NCBI GenBank assembly: GCA_030761205.1
Contig: JAULJL010000015.1
Location: 4,316,001 to 4,380,000 of the forward strand
Source: Fremontodendron californicum
Lineage: Eukaryota > Streptophyta > Magnoliopsida > Malvales > Malvaceae
Direction: 5' to 3'
DNA: 64,000 bases
Shown here: positions 24,024 to 34,816 of the stretch, piece by piece
How the letters are laid out: each line of letters starts with the position of its first letter
Numbering within the stretch: the first letter of the stretch is position 1
Notes under the pieces: model-generated
Database searches by the model: none
What the model was told of the DNA's origin: nothing
Seen by the model: only the letters and a program-made list of their open reading frames with translations
Translations under genes and position numbers: made by a program

Positions 24024-26627
24024 CTAACTCAACATTAATGCCAATTTATCATTGCTGGGATGAAGCTTGAAGAGGTCAAGACGGAAATCCCCCAAGCGTA
24101 AGGAGTAGGCAGCTTTCTTGTATTCGCTCCAAGTAAATGGCTTGTAGAGGCTTGGATTTTGGGGTGAAACAAATCCTGGGAGAGGAGAGATCGTTGCGTT
24201 CAGAGGTGGTGCCGCAAAATACATGATTGACATTCTTGAATTCCTCGATGAGTACTTTGCCAATGCCCTATGTCTCACGCTCACAAATCTCCCATTTGTC
24301 AAAACCTGGCAAATACCAAAACCCAAAAAAAAACTACTACGTTAAGCAAAGATTATAACCAAGATTAAGTTCTTTGTTTTTGATTGCTGGGTATTACTGT
24401 TAGGAAAGCAAAGATAATTATTAATGGAGTAATTAATTATAAAACAAAGTTTAATACTGACCCGCAAGGCATCACCGATGATCACGTAGAATTGAGTGGG
24501 GTCAGGGGGGACTGGGACCCAAAACCCATCATGCAAAGAGATTTCAAGCCCAGCAACATCGTTGGATCGTAAAATGGTGAGGATCTGAGGGTCAGAGTGC
24601 TCTCCGAATCCAATTTGATCGTCTTTGCATGCTTTTGAAGATGGGTCCCGGTTCTTGACTGGAGGATAATGATTGAACCTTAGGACCGAGTCGCTCTCAA
24701 CGTCTCTGATTAGTCTACTGAAGACGTATTTGTCTGGGACCAAAAGTCCCTCGGCCACCAGATCAAGAATCTCGCTCGCTAACTCCCTCACTGCTTCTAT
24801 ATAATCATTCGCAGCACAACTGTAAAACAGAACAACGAAAAATGCCACTATATTAGGATTAAACATAATATTATTCTTGAATATGGTCATTCCTTTGAAA
24901 TCATTTTCTTCCTTTTTGATCAGGAAAAATACCCTTTTAATTCTTTTTCTAAATCTAGTATGTGACACATGGAGGCTTCAGCTTCTACATTTATATTTTT
25001 CTAAGAATCTTTTATTTCTCTTAATTAATTTGCTGACTTTTATGAACCTAGTTATAATTGAACCCTTTCATGCAAACAATTTTGATATGATAACTTGGCC
25101 AAATTCTTGCAGCTTGCCGGATGAAGTCTTAAGAGAAAGTGTACTTCTTGGCTCTAATTAAATTCTTCTAATTTCTTGTCTAGAAAATGGGTTTAAAGTA
25201 GGATCAAGCTAGTACTTGTCAAAAAATTATGAAAGATAGTTGTCTGTTTTTTAAGACTATGGCCATCCTACTACATTGTAGATTCATGAATTAAAACTGT
25301 TTTTAAGAATTTGTAAGTGAAGAAAACAATAATTTTGTTGAAAAACAAGGAAGATAATATTCAAGAGCAGCAGTCGATTGATCAATAGAAATGGTATTGG
25401 AAAAGAAACAACCAGAGAAGAGAATATTATAGGAAATCTTATTCATCGGATCAATGCCAATTCTTTCCCCTACAATTCTTTGGGGTATGGGGTTGGGGCC
25501 CTTTAAAGGGTAGGCCCCAAGCTGTTATAAAGAAGCTAGTATTGCAATTTGCTTGCCATGTTGACGATAATCGTTGACAGTACAAAAGCAAAAAAAATGC
25601 TCCCCATGGCAGACTTCTGGTTATTTTCCCATCTATTTGGGGTTGCACGGGTGGCAGAGATTGAGTTGCCTAAATATATTCATTATCTAGCAAACATTTG
25701 AAGCTGTTTATTGTTCAAAGTTCTTCGTTGAGTTTGAAAATCAGTTTTCTGTTTAAAAGAATTAAAATTTTTTAAATTTTACTTTTATATTCATAATTAA
25801 ATTTAAATAAAAATATTTTTACTAATTAAATAGTTATTTAGGATAAGCGAGTCGGTTCAAATTTAAATTTTTATCTCAAATACGATTCAATATGGATCAA
25901 GTCGGACAAATAAATCTGATCTTTAAACACGTTTAATAAATATAAAAAAATAAATACTAGTAATAGTTCTCTAATTAATTTTGTAGTAGGAAATTAATAA
26001 TAGAATTAGCATGGACTTTTTATTGGGGTCATGAAAAGGTGGCATCCAACTAATTCAAGGCTCTTAATTAAATTCTCTATCAAAAAGGATAAGAAGGAAT
26101 TATATATCATGCAGCCGAATCCTTGAAAATAAAATGACTTTAAAAATAATTTTTAAAATCTATTAAGTATTAAAAATGATAGAATAAAATTTTCAACTAT
26201 TATAAATAATATTTTTTAGCAAAACTCAAATATAATAACTGGACAAAAACCCTTATGTTAATATGGTAAACAATTTAATAATTAAACCTAATTATAATAA
26301 TATAAGCTTTTCTTTTTATCATAAAGGGAGGATGTCGCTTTCTAGGATCCCAAGCATTAATGGTAAACAATCTTCTGCAAAAATTAAATTCCCCTAGTAT
26401 ACGTACCGGGCTACCGGCCAAATGCTTTTTATTCAAAGCTTCTTTACTTACAAGTGTACATAAGAAAGGGGCCACTCTAGTATATATATATTTCTCATTT
26501 ATAAGTATTATAAACAATTTTATAGAAAATCAATAATACAATCCATAGGCTACGTATAAAGCCAGCTATCCAGTATCGCATTAAAGAAACAGAAAACAGA
26601 GGCTCTACCGCTTTATGGTTTATATCC

Positions 26628-26676
<49 letters not shown>

Positions 26677-27186
26677 TCATATCTCTTTTTTGTTTATGAA
26701 TATGTATGGATGGAAATAAGAAAGAAAGAAGAGAAGGGAAGAATATATAAAAAGGGTAATATATAGAAAAAAGAAGATTTGAAATAAAGGGGGGAAATAA
26801 TCGTACCTGAAATTGTCAGGCTCATTGGAGATGGTTTTGGACATTTCAGCAATGGAGAAAGGATTGGTGTGGAGAAGAAGATACTCAAGTTCACCCTTAT
26901 CGCCGTTGAGACCGATGTTTTTCAAACCATAACCAAAAGGGGTAGCAGGACCCGCCCTCTGTTTATCACCAACTGGTTTGTCAAAGAAATGAACCCCCTC
27001 ACCTTCCAATCTCGATATTATATCCCTGGGCACGCCATGGTTAATAACCTTAAAGAATCCATATTCTTCACAAGCTTTGACAATCAGCTCCGACACTATC
27101 GACCTATCAAGAGAAAGATCAACCACAGGAATCCCTACTGCCCTGGTTTTCTTGCTTCTCATAGAACCTGGCAACAGCACAACCAT
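24024..27186 (-). CDS. GA2ox: Gibberellin 2-oxidase (2-oxoglutarate/Fe(II) dioxygenase)
   Basis: Three exons on the minus strand, 26807-27186, 24462-24819 and 24024-24305, join in frame to give 339 residues, the normal GA2ox length. The N-terminal part has IPVVDLS and ACEEYGFFKVINHGVP (DIOX_N). The catalytic part has FGEHSDPQ (iron ligands His201 and Asp203), VRHRAL (His258) and the RxS 2-oxoglutarate site at RMS (270-272). The spacing and sequence match GA2ox enzymes of the C19 type, soluble enzymes that hydroxylate bioactive gibberellins and their precursors at C-2 and so inactivate them. Intron 1 is large (about 2 kb, with a (TA)n tract at 26631-26669). All key residues are present, so it appears functional. 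The specific paralogue number is not determined. Confidence 0.93.
26631..26669. repeat. (TA)n microsatellite in GA2ox intron 1
   Basis: About 39 bp of TA dinucleotide roughly 140 bp downstream (in gene direction) of the exon 1 donor site. Confidence 0.95.
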
Positions 27187-27288
27187 TTCTCTTTTCCTTT
27201 TACTTCTACCAAACTCGAGATAATTAAAATCAATAGGAACCTAAAGAATTGGAAGAGGTGTAATCGTGACTGTGAAGCTGCCTAAAAT

Positions 27289-27303
27289 CCTATATATAAA
27301 TAA
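27289..27303 (-). promoter_or_regulatory. Candidate TATA box of GA2ox
   Basis: The minus strand reads TATTTATATATAGG about 105-115 bp upstream of the ATG at 27186. The position is right for a core promoter, but the whole region is AT-rich, so confidence is limited. Confidence 0.45.
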
Positions 27304-27840
27304 TTAGATGTATTTAATTTTAAAACACGAATACCACAGCGTGTGGGTTCGAAACTTTTAATAGTAAAAAAATTTCACCATCCACCTACTTTGACCGTCT
27401 TCTTCATTTGACTCGCTAAATTGGGCAATAGTTATTTCGGCTCGCCATCCCTAGTCCTAGTCCTAGATTTAAGTTGGACCAATCGCAACTAATTGCGTTT
27501 TTAATTCAGTGTTTTGCTTTAAATTCTTTAGTTGGAAATCATCTCTCTCCTAATTATATTAATTAATTATTCGAATTTGAACAGTCTTAGTATTCTTTGA
27601 AGATAAAGACATTGCATGTGTAGCTAGAAAAACAAAATTCTACTACTACTATTATAGAATCATAGATAGCATGTTGATACGGAACAACTATTCCTTTTAA
27701 TTCTTCTATCTCTTGCATAAGATATTATTTCTTTAACTACTCTTGTTGCACATTGAAAAATATATTGTATCATTTCAAGTGTCTCCCTAGTCTCCTTACT
27801 TTAAAACTGAATTTTAATCATGTAATTACTAGTATATTTT

Positions 27841-28160
27841 TGGGTTTGCTAACGCCCACTTCTCAAGGCTATTGTTTAAAAACATATTCGATTAATCGGA
27901 TGTTTATAGACATTGATTAAGTGTAATTAAATTATTATTTAAAAAAATTTATTCTTTGTATTTAATATATTACTTTCACTAAATTCAAAAGAAAAATGAT
28001 TAATTATTTATATTTTTATAAATATTATCTTATATTGCATTTAATATAAAAATATAGGTAAAACTTTAACAAATTAATGGTCTTGACAACATATTTTTAT
28101 AGATAAAACTTTAACCAATGACTTTAATAGCATATTATATTTTATGTGTTCAAAATCATC
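27841..28160. repeat. AT-rich fold-back family F, copy 1 (partial)
   Basis: Shares GGGTTTGCTAACG, ATTAAATTATTATTTAAAAA and AATATATTACTTTCACTAAATT with the copies at 28795, 29190 and 37350. The boundaries are uncertain. Confidence 0.5.
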
Positions 28161-28794
28161 AAACACTTTAGTCAAATGCCAGCAATATTTCACACTCAAA
28201 TTTTTTTATTACTTTTCAATACACCTTTTATCATCTTGTCGTTATAATTATGATTTTCACATCTTACATATATGAACTATGATTAAAAAAAATATATATA
28301 TTAAATCCAACAAAAATGGAATCTGATCACTTGAATGAATACAATATAAAAATATAAGCCTCACAAGTCACGACTGATCAACATCAAATTATGGGGCATT
28401 CACGTCGACCTACATTAATGGTCTATGTTGAAACTTCTACATCGTATGTCATATCATATGATTAAGAACAGATTGAAACGTGATACTTATTTCGACGACT
28501 TCAACTAATTCATGTTAGTATGTTACAAAGTCAAACATATATGTCGTTTCAAGCCATATATAACCAGTATACTTGGCAATTGCTGGCCACTATATGCTTA
28601 CAAAATTAATGACAGTTGATTACCAATACTGGAATATCGAAGAAAAACTTATTTCTTAGTGTTGGAGTTGCTATATTATATAAGAGGAAAACAAACTACT
28701 ATTGCTTATATTAATCCTCCACAATCAAATTATGTATAAAATTATATGTCAATAACATCATTCTTTGCAATATATACATATATAGAAAATCCTG

Positions 28795-29150
28795 TTTGTT
28801 TATAGATAATAATTAAAATATTATTTAAGAAAAAATTATATTTAATATATTATTTTCATTGATTTAAGATAAAATAATACATTAATTGTATTTTTTATAA
28901 ATATCACCTTAATCAGTGTCACTAGATATTAATTAACATTTTTTCATATATATGAGTTTTACTAATGACTAACCAGTTCTTTTAGGCACTCTTTAAAATT
29001 AGATAATATATTATTTATAATAATAATTTAACGTTAAATATAATAATTGATAATTCTATTCATAATTTATAATGTATTAGATGAAGATATTAGTATATAT
29101 GATAACTTTAAAAAAATTTAAGTTTTCTAAATATCATTTGTTAACAAAAT
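28795..29150. repeat. AT-rich fold-back family F, copy 2
   Basis: Contains AATATATTATTTTCATTGATTT, ATATCACCTTAATCAGTG, then GGCACTCTTTAAAATTAGATAATATA and a GTATTAGATGAAGATATTAG segment in the same order as copy 3. There are no open frames. Confidence 0.55.
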
Positions 29151-29189
29151 CCTAAATATATATATATAGAGTCGGGTTAATGGATGACT

Positions 29190-29752
29190 CTTTAAGTATG
29201 GTTAAAATATTATTTTTTAAAAATTACATTAATATATTGTTTTCACCAAATTTAAAAACATATCATGCATTAATTATAAATTTATTTTCTTAAATATCAT
29301 CTTATAAATTTATTTTCTTAAATATCATCTTAACTGATTTCATTATGCATTAATTAATATTTTTCTATATATATATATTTAATATTGGATTTTGCTAACG
29401 AATGCCCTTAGGACACTTTTTAAGATTAGTTAATATACTATTTATAGAAATATAACATTGTATTAAATATAATAGTTGATAATTTTATTCATTATTTTCA
29501 ATGTATTGAATAACTATATTTTTATATATGGTAACCTTAAAAAGTGCTTTTAAGACACTTGTTTGTAAATTTTTTTAATATTTTACTAACAAGTGTCTTA
29601 AAAAATTCTTTAAAATTATTATACAGCAATCTTCATCCAATATATTAAAAATAATAAATAAATTATCAATTATTGTATTTAATATAACATTATTAATATA
29701 AATAATATATTAACTAACTTAAAAATATATAAAAATACTCATTAACAATATC

Positions 29753-29755
<3 letters not shown>
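29190..29755. repeat. AT-rich fold-back family F, copy 3, with long inverted repeat
   Basis: The first half matches copy 2 in order. From about 29400, a 150-170 bp arm (TTTTTAAGATTAGTTAATAT onward, ending AAGACACTTGTT near 29563) is repeated in inverted orientation from about 29583 (AACAAGTGTCTTAAAA onward) to 29755. The two arms are separated by only about 20 bp, so this stretch could form a long hairpin. It looks like a MITE or fold-back transposon; no clear target duplication was identified. Confidence 0.6.

Positions 29756-29756
<1 letters not shown>

Positions 29757-29791
<35 letters not shown>
29757..29791. repeat. (TA)n microsatellite
   Basis: About 35 bp, immediately after the inverted-repeat copy of family F. 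Confidence 0.95.
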
Positions 29792-29796
<5 letters not shown>

Positions 29797-30209
29797 CATA
29801 ACCTTTCGTTCTACTACTATTCTATTTTGCTGCAGTTTTCATAACGGTCGGTGTCATCTTTCCAACAATATCATTAATTGGCAATATAAAATTGTTATCA
29901 ATAACTTGCATGAAAAGAAGAGTAATTTTTTTTTTATAACATTTTAAGCTCTTTCCAGCGTAGAAACAAAATTGGAATGAAAACAACTTAAATAAATTAA
30001 TAAATAACGCTGCTTTCCCTTTTCTTTTCAAAATTCAAACACAAGGTTTTCAAATAATGCAGAATTTATTTTCTTATTTGTCCATCATGATGCAGAAATT
30101 TAACATCAGATGAATGACATATAAACGCAGAAATCCTATTCATCATTAAGGTTTGAAAGCGACATTCAGCCTCGTGTAGTGTATAAGAGATAATAGTTTG
30201 AAATTTATA

Positions 30210-30742
30210 GGGTAAATCTAAAAAATATATCTTCAATAGTGATATAATTATTAAATAATTTAATAAATAAGAGTTATTTGAAATAGAAAAATGAAAAAGT
30301 TAAAAATTGTTAAGAAAGATATTATAAAGATAAATTTGACCTTAATGAAAAAACTCATTTTTCTTTCTTATTTCATGCAAAAAATATTATTTTTTAAAAA
30401 TTTTAATTAAAAATAAAATTAAAAATTAAAAAATAAAATATTAAAATATTTATTTTTTTAAAATTAAAAATATTAATTTTTATTTTAAAATTTTTTTATT
30501 AAAAAAGTAAAATAAAAAATAAAAAAATTTATTTTTTAAAATTAAAAAATATTATTTTTTAATTAAAAAAGTAAATTAAAAAATAAGAGAAAAAAAAGGA
30601 GAAGGTTAAAGGGTAATTTTATCTTTACAATTTACTTTCTAATGATTTTTTATCTTTTCATTTCTTTTTTTCAAATAATTCTTACTCATTATATCTTTTA
30701 ACAATTATTGTATTGTTGATGGTATGTTTTTCAAATTTACCC
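30210..30742. mobile_element. MULE-type MITE with long terminal inverted repeats and 9-bp duplication
   Basis: The ends begin GGGTAAATCTAAAAAA and, on the opposite strand from the right, GGGTAAATTTGAAAAA. The inverted arms remain alignable for about 140 bp each. Both sides carry the identical 9-bp duplication AAATTTATA (30201-30209, 30743-30751). Long inverted repeats with a 9-bp duplication are typical of Mutator-like elements. The 533-bp element has an extremely AT-rich centre and no coding capacity. The duplication is AT-rich, so chance identity is not fully excluded, but it sits exactly at the inverted-repeat ends. Confidence 0.78.
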
Positions 30743-30927
30743 AAATTTATAAGATGAGATGCGATTAATTTATATACTATTAGAAAAAAAAATTAAAATA
30801 TATAGTCAAAAGTAATGAAATATATCCTTTTTTCTTTCTTTCCTTCTTTTTTTTTTTTAATTTATTTTTGTACCAAATAAAAAAAAATACATAAATGAAA
30901 CCAAAACGTAATATAATTGATTCATGC

Positions 30928-31442
30928 TGTTGTGCGGAAGCGAATTGATATTACTAAAACCGATTTAAACACACTGAAAAAACACCGATATTTTACGTGG
31001 TTCGGCAACTGTGCCTACGTCCACGGGAGGAGGAGCTTGAAGCTTTGTATTAATGGAGTTTAGAGTACAAACATATACAGAATTCAAGGTGCTACACAAG
31101 CACTGAACTCACAACTCAACACAATACCGAATTACTCTATAAACACAGAGTATTTGCTTCAACAATTTAGCTCTAACTTACTCAACTCTACTCTACTCTC
31201 TCACTCTACATGGCTATTTATAGCCATAATATCAAGGTGTGAACATACATCAAGTGGCAGCCACCATAGCCACCTTCCACCACCTATCTTGGTGTGAACA
31301 CTTTGCAAGTGGTAGCCACCATAGCCACCATCCATTTGCAAGTGGTAGCTTCCATTATTGGTGGTGCAAGTGGTGCAAGTGGTAGCTCCATTATTGGTGC
31401 TAAGCCACCAAATGTGACTTTGAGCCATACCATATTCCAACA
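30928..31442 (-). repeat. Copia LTR (3' LTR in element orientation)
   Basis: Starts TGTTGTGCGGAAG and ends CCATATTCCAACA on the plus strand. It contains a palindromic TATA region GGCTATTTATAGCC at 31212-31225 (read as GGCTATAAATAGCC on the element strand) and a cluster of GCAAGTGGTAGC-like short repeats at 31240-31410. Confidence 0.93.
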
Positions 31443-31659
31443 ATCTCCACCTTGGCGAGAATCCACAGAGAGAATTCACAGATCAAAGCTTCCTCCTTTA
31501 GGTGTACACACCATTACTCACATATCAGGGCACCTACTGCATTGGCATGATTCATCAATGCACTGAGCCTGAGTCAATTTTTCTGTCTACTTCCCAGGAA
31601 TTTTCTTAGCTTCTCCAAGATCATCTCGAACTCTGAGCTCAGTTGAGCCTTCAGCCTGT

Positions 31660-32880
31660 AGATCTCCACCTTGCCTTTTTCAGCAGATAGACAAATGATC
31701 CATCTTGAAGTTTCCGGAAATAAACACAGTGATCAAATTGACTGTGTGTGTACTTTTCATCCTGTCATTAAACAGTCCAACCGTTTGTACAACTGTCACG
31801 GGATTGTTTCAGACCATACAGTGATCGATTCAACTTGCTTTTGTAATCTCTGCGACCGGGGACTCCAGAACCATCTGGTTGAGTCATACAAATTTCCTCC
31901 TCTACGGAACCATGGAGGAATGCAGTTTTTACATCAAGTTGAACTATCTCTAGGTTATACAGTGCTACTAAAGCCAATAAGATCTGAATAGATGCATGCT
32001 TAACAACAGGTGAAAATACCTCATTGTAGTCTATTCCTTCTTTTTGAGCCTAACCTTTGGCTACCAATCTGGCTTTGTATCTGATGCTGTCTTTGCCGGT
32101 AGCACCCTCCTTTTTGGCAAAGACCCATTTGCACCCAATTGATCTCTTGAGTGTTGGAAGTGGAACCAACTTCCAAGTCTGATCGCCTCCTTCCACTGGG
32201 CATGCACAGGGCTGTTTACAGCTTCTTTGTAATTGATCAGAACATCATCATCAATTACTGGAAGGGCGTATGCCACCACGTCTGTGTATCGAGCAGGTTT
32301 CCGAATATGTCTATTCGGTCTACTGGTGACAACTGATTCAAGTTGCTGAAAGGTTTCCGGTGATGACTCCTCCACTTCAATTAAGGTGTCATCAGATTCT
32401 GGTTCAGATTCATCTGAATTTTGACCAGCATCTTCTGATTCAAACTCCACCTGCTTTAGAGAATCTTGGTTCACATTCTCTGGAGTTGACAGTTTCAGCA
32501 TTACAGATTCGTCAAAGGCAACATCTCGGCTTACGATGACTCTCTTTGACTCAGGGTTCCACAATCAGACTGCTTTTACTCCTTCACTAAAGCCCATGAA
32601 GACAGCTTTCTTGGCTCTAGGATTCAGTTTTGCATCCGTTACTACGAAGCCGATCATATTCAATGGCAGAATATCCGGACCACACCTCTATGGGAGTCTT
32701 CCCATCAATTGCGGTGGAGGGTAGTCAGTTGATAATGTGGGAGGCGAACAATAAAGCCTCCACCCAAAATGCTTTGCTCAAGCCCGACTGGGATAACATG
32801 CAGCGAACTTTATCAACCAAAGTTCGGTTCATCCTTTCTGCAACTCCATTCTGCTGGGGAGTGCCAGGAACAGTGAAGTG
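31660..32880 (-). pseudogene. Copia integrase end and partial reverse transcriptase
   Basis: On the minus strand this region carries the integrase C-terminal part (PQQNGVAERMNRTL, near 32830-32870, in a mixed frame). Next comes the acidic linker to RT at 32061-32564 (VIVSRDVAFDES; PNRHIRKPARYTD), and then the RT blocks VQLDVKTAFLHGSVEEEI and LNRSLYGLKQS at 31768-31977. The following catalytic box (normally YVDDM) is absent: the sequence runs from DGSFVYLL straight to KKAEVYRLK-like text near 31670. RNase H is absent too. The element cannot copy itself. Confidence 0.8.
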
Positions 32881-32885
32881 TCGGA

Positions 32886-33515
32886 TTATCCCATCATTCT
32901 GTGAGAGGCTGCTGCTCTGCCTGTCACGGTTTCTCTGTCAAGGAGATACAGATTTTCCTTCATATAACCCTTCATTGCTAAGAATGCTCCACGTACAACT
33001 CTCAGGACTCCATTCTGAATGGTCACCTTGTAACCATTTGAGTCTAAGACCCCCAGTGATATGAGGTTCTTCTTGAGATCAGGGACATACCTTACGTCTG
33101 TAAGTTGTCTGATTGTACCGTCATGCATTTTTAGTCGGATTGTTCCGATGCCTCTAGTGTGACAAGTATTGTCATTGCCCATATGGACAATCCCTCCATC
33201 AAACTCTTTGAAGTTTGAGAACCACTTCCGGTTCGGACACATGTGGTAGGAACATCCGGAATCCAGAATCCATTGATCTGAAGAGTGTGTTGTTGTGGAA
33301 ATCGTAAATGCAGAGTCTTCCTCTCCCTCAGATTCTTGAGCTACACTCACAATCAACCTCTCCATGTTAGGACAGTTTCTCCTCCAGTGCCCTTTCTCAT
33401 GGCAAAAGGCACACTCGTCCCTTGAGAGTCGTGTTCTCGATGATCCCCTCTTTGAGCGGGATTTACCTCGCTTGTTTTCTCCGGCTCCTTGGTTGTTCGT
33501 CCTGCCTCTGTACAC
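32886..33515 (-). pseudogene. Copia zinc knuckle and protease, 5' part of pol
   Basis: In frame with the end of gag beyond the TAG. It contains CAFCHEKGHWRRNC (CX2CX4HX4C knuckle) and WILDSGCSYHMC, the copia protease active site in DSG form. It ends in ENLYLLDRETVTGRAAAS, which normally precedes the pre-integrase domain. That domain and the integrase catalytic core are missing: the next recognisable sequence near 32850 is already the late-integrase GTPQQNGVAERM region, reached after a frame change. This indicates a large internal deletion. Confidence 0.82.
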
Positions 33516-33551
33516 AGTTAAAGCTTCTGGTGTAGTATTCTGGTGATCATG

Positions 33552-34181
33552 CTAATCCTTTTTCCGATACTCATTATTCACCAGAGCATTACTAACATTA
33601 ACATATTCTATATCATTTTTACCATACAACAGTGTAGTGGTTAAATGATCATAGCTATCAGGCAAGGAATTTAACAGAGTAAGAGCCTTATCTTCATCAG
33701 AGATATTTGCATCTAGATTTTCAAGATCAGCGAGGATTTTATTAAAACTTACTAGATGCTCCTGCATGGTGATACCTTGCATATACTGGAAGCGGAACAG
33801 CTTTTTCTTCAGATAGAGTCTGTTCTCCATGCTTTTTGTCATGTACTTGTCCTCAAGTTGTTTCCAGAGAGTTTTTGCATTATTCTCTCTCATGACAAAG
33901 TACTTCTGGTCCTTGGCTAGGCATAACCGGATTGTGCCACAAGCCTGACGGTTGACAAATTTCCAGTCATCTTCCGAAATATCTCTGGGTCTGTCTTCCA
34001 GAGCGATATATGAACCTTCTCGGAATAACAGATCCTGAACTTCGCACTGCCACATGCCAAAGTTGGTGGTGCCATCAAATTTCTCCACCTCGAACTTTGC
34101 AGTGGTCATCGAGTTCTTTTTGATATAAGAACTTGATCGTGCGCTGCTGGTTGTTTCATGTGTCTCTAATGATTCTGCCAT
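33552..34181 (-). CDS. Copia gag (UBN2-type), ended by a premature stop
   Basis: A 209-codon frame starting MAESLETHETTSS holds the copia-type gag core: KFDGTTNFGMWQCEVQDLL, LWKQLEDKYMTKSMENRLYLKK and LLNSLPDSYDHLTTTLLYG. It would encode the virus-like particle protein. The frame stops at a TAG (33552-33554) after NEYRKKD, while the same frame continues downstream into the zinc knuckle and protease. The stop could derive from a CAG codon by one transition. Whether read-through occurs is unknown. Part of a mobile element, not a host gene. Confidence 0.85.
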   Translation of the reverse strand: MAESLETHETTSSARSSSYIKKNSMTTAKFEVEKFDGTTNFGMWQCEVQDLLFREGSYIALEDRPRDISEDDWKFVNRQACGTIRLCLAKDQKYFVMRENNAKTLWKQLEDKYMTKSMENRLYLKKKLFRFQYMQGITMQEHLVSFNKILADLENLDANISDEDKALTLLNSLPDSYDHLTTTLLYGKNDIEYVNVSNALVNNEYRKKD

Positions 34182-34429
34182 GGTAATAAAACAAAATTAC
34201 CAACAAAGTGTTTTTCTGGTACCTGTATGGAAAAAACGGATGCCGCGGTTGAGTCCGGAATAGTCAAAATAGCCAGGAACGGGTCCAACTGTGTAAATTT
34301 TGGACACACGGTGAATATTCTGCGAATATTCTGCTTCAGGTAGCTCGAAATGGACTCGGTTTAGCTCAACCGGCTCGGAAAAGTCTCGGAATAGTGTTCT
34401 GAAACGGCTCAAAAAATAGCCCAAAAAAG

Positions 34430-34700
34430 TTGGTCGGAGCTGCGGCGGCGCGTGGGGCGCGTGCGGCGGCGCGTGGGCGCATGAAGGCTACTGGCTCACC
34501 GGCGCGTGGGGCGCGTGAGGCGCGTGAGGCCCACTCGTCTTCAACCTCTGGCTGGCGCGTGCGGCGCGTGTGGCGCGTGGGTTTCACGCGTCTTCAACCT
34601 CCAGAGGCGCGTGCGGCGCGTGGGGCGCGTGAGCTCCTCTTCTGGCGGCGCGTGGCGGCGCGTGCGGCGGCTTCTGGCGCTCCGGTTGATTCTGCTGCAC
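34430..34700. repeat. GC-rich tandem repeat in the Copia 5' leader
   Basis: A stretch of roughly 270 bp built on GGCGCGTGNG / GCGCGTGCGGC units stands out sharply in otherwise AT-rich DNA. It lies between the primer site and gag. It contains two copies of a larger block that includes GTCTTCAACCTC (near 34528 and 34591). Long frames through it (for example 34430-34795 plus) are Arg/Ala/Gly-rich and are repeat by-products. Its role is unknown; a leader structure for packaging or translation is one possibility. Confidence 0.7.
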
Positions 34701-34800
34701 TCCTCTCGACGACCTCTTCAACCTGGTATTTTCAAAACACAATTTGGAGCACTTTTGAAAAACGGACAGAATCGAACAAACTCGGTTTTACGTAAAAATT

Positions 34801-34813
34801 GGCTCTAATACCA
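34801..34813 (-). other. Copia primer-binding site (initiator tRNA-Met type)
   Basis: The minus strand reads TGGTATTAGAGCC, three bases inside the LTR. The usual plant Copia site is TGGTATCAGAGC, so there is one C-to-T change. Confidence 0.8.
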
Positions 34814-34816
34814 ATT

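Larger units (their letters stand above)
27304..30200. other. AT-rich intergenic block of related fold-back fragments
   Basis: Most of this block is made of diverged copies of one AT-rich family (see 27841-28160, 28795-29150, 29190-29755). No gene was found. (TA)n lies at 29757-29791. Confidence 0.6.

Noticed and set aside
24384..25161. Plus-strand frames across the GA2ox exon 2 region
   Set aside because: They are shadows of the minus-strand GA2ox exon and its intron.
25451..25648. Minus-strand frame inside GA2ox intron 1
   Set aside because: Intronic, with no 2OG-oxygenase similarity; exons 1 and 2 join correctly without it.
31201..31566. Frames in the Copia LTRs, also seen at 35090-35371
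   Set aside because: They occur identically in both LTRs and contain short repeats rather than a protein domain.
34430..34808. Arg/Ala-rich open frames in the Copia leader
   Set aside because: They arise from the GC-rich GGCGCGTG repeat and appear in several frames at once.
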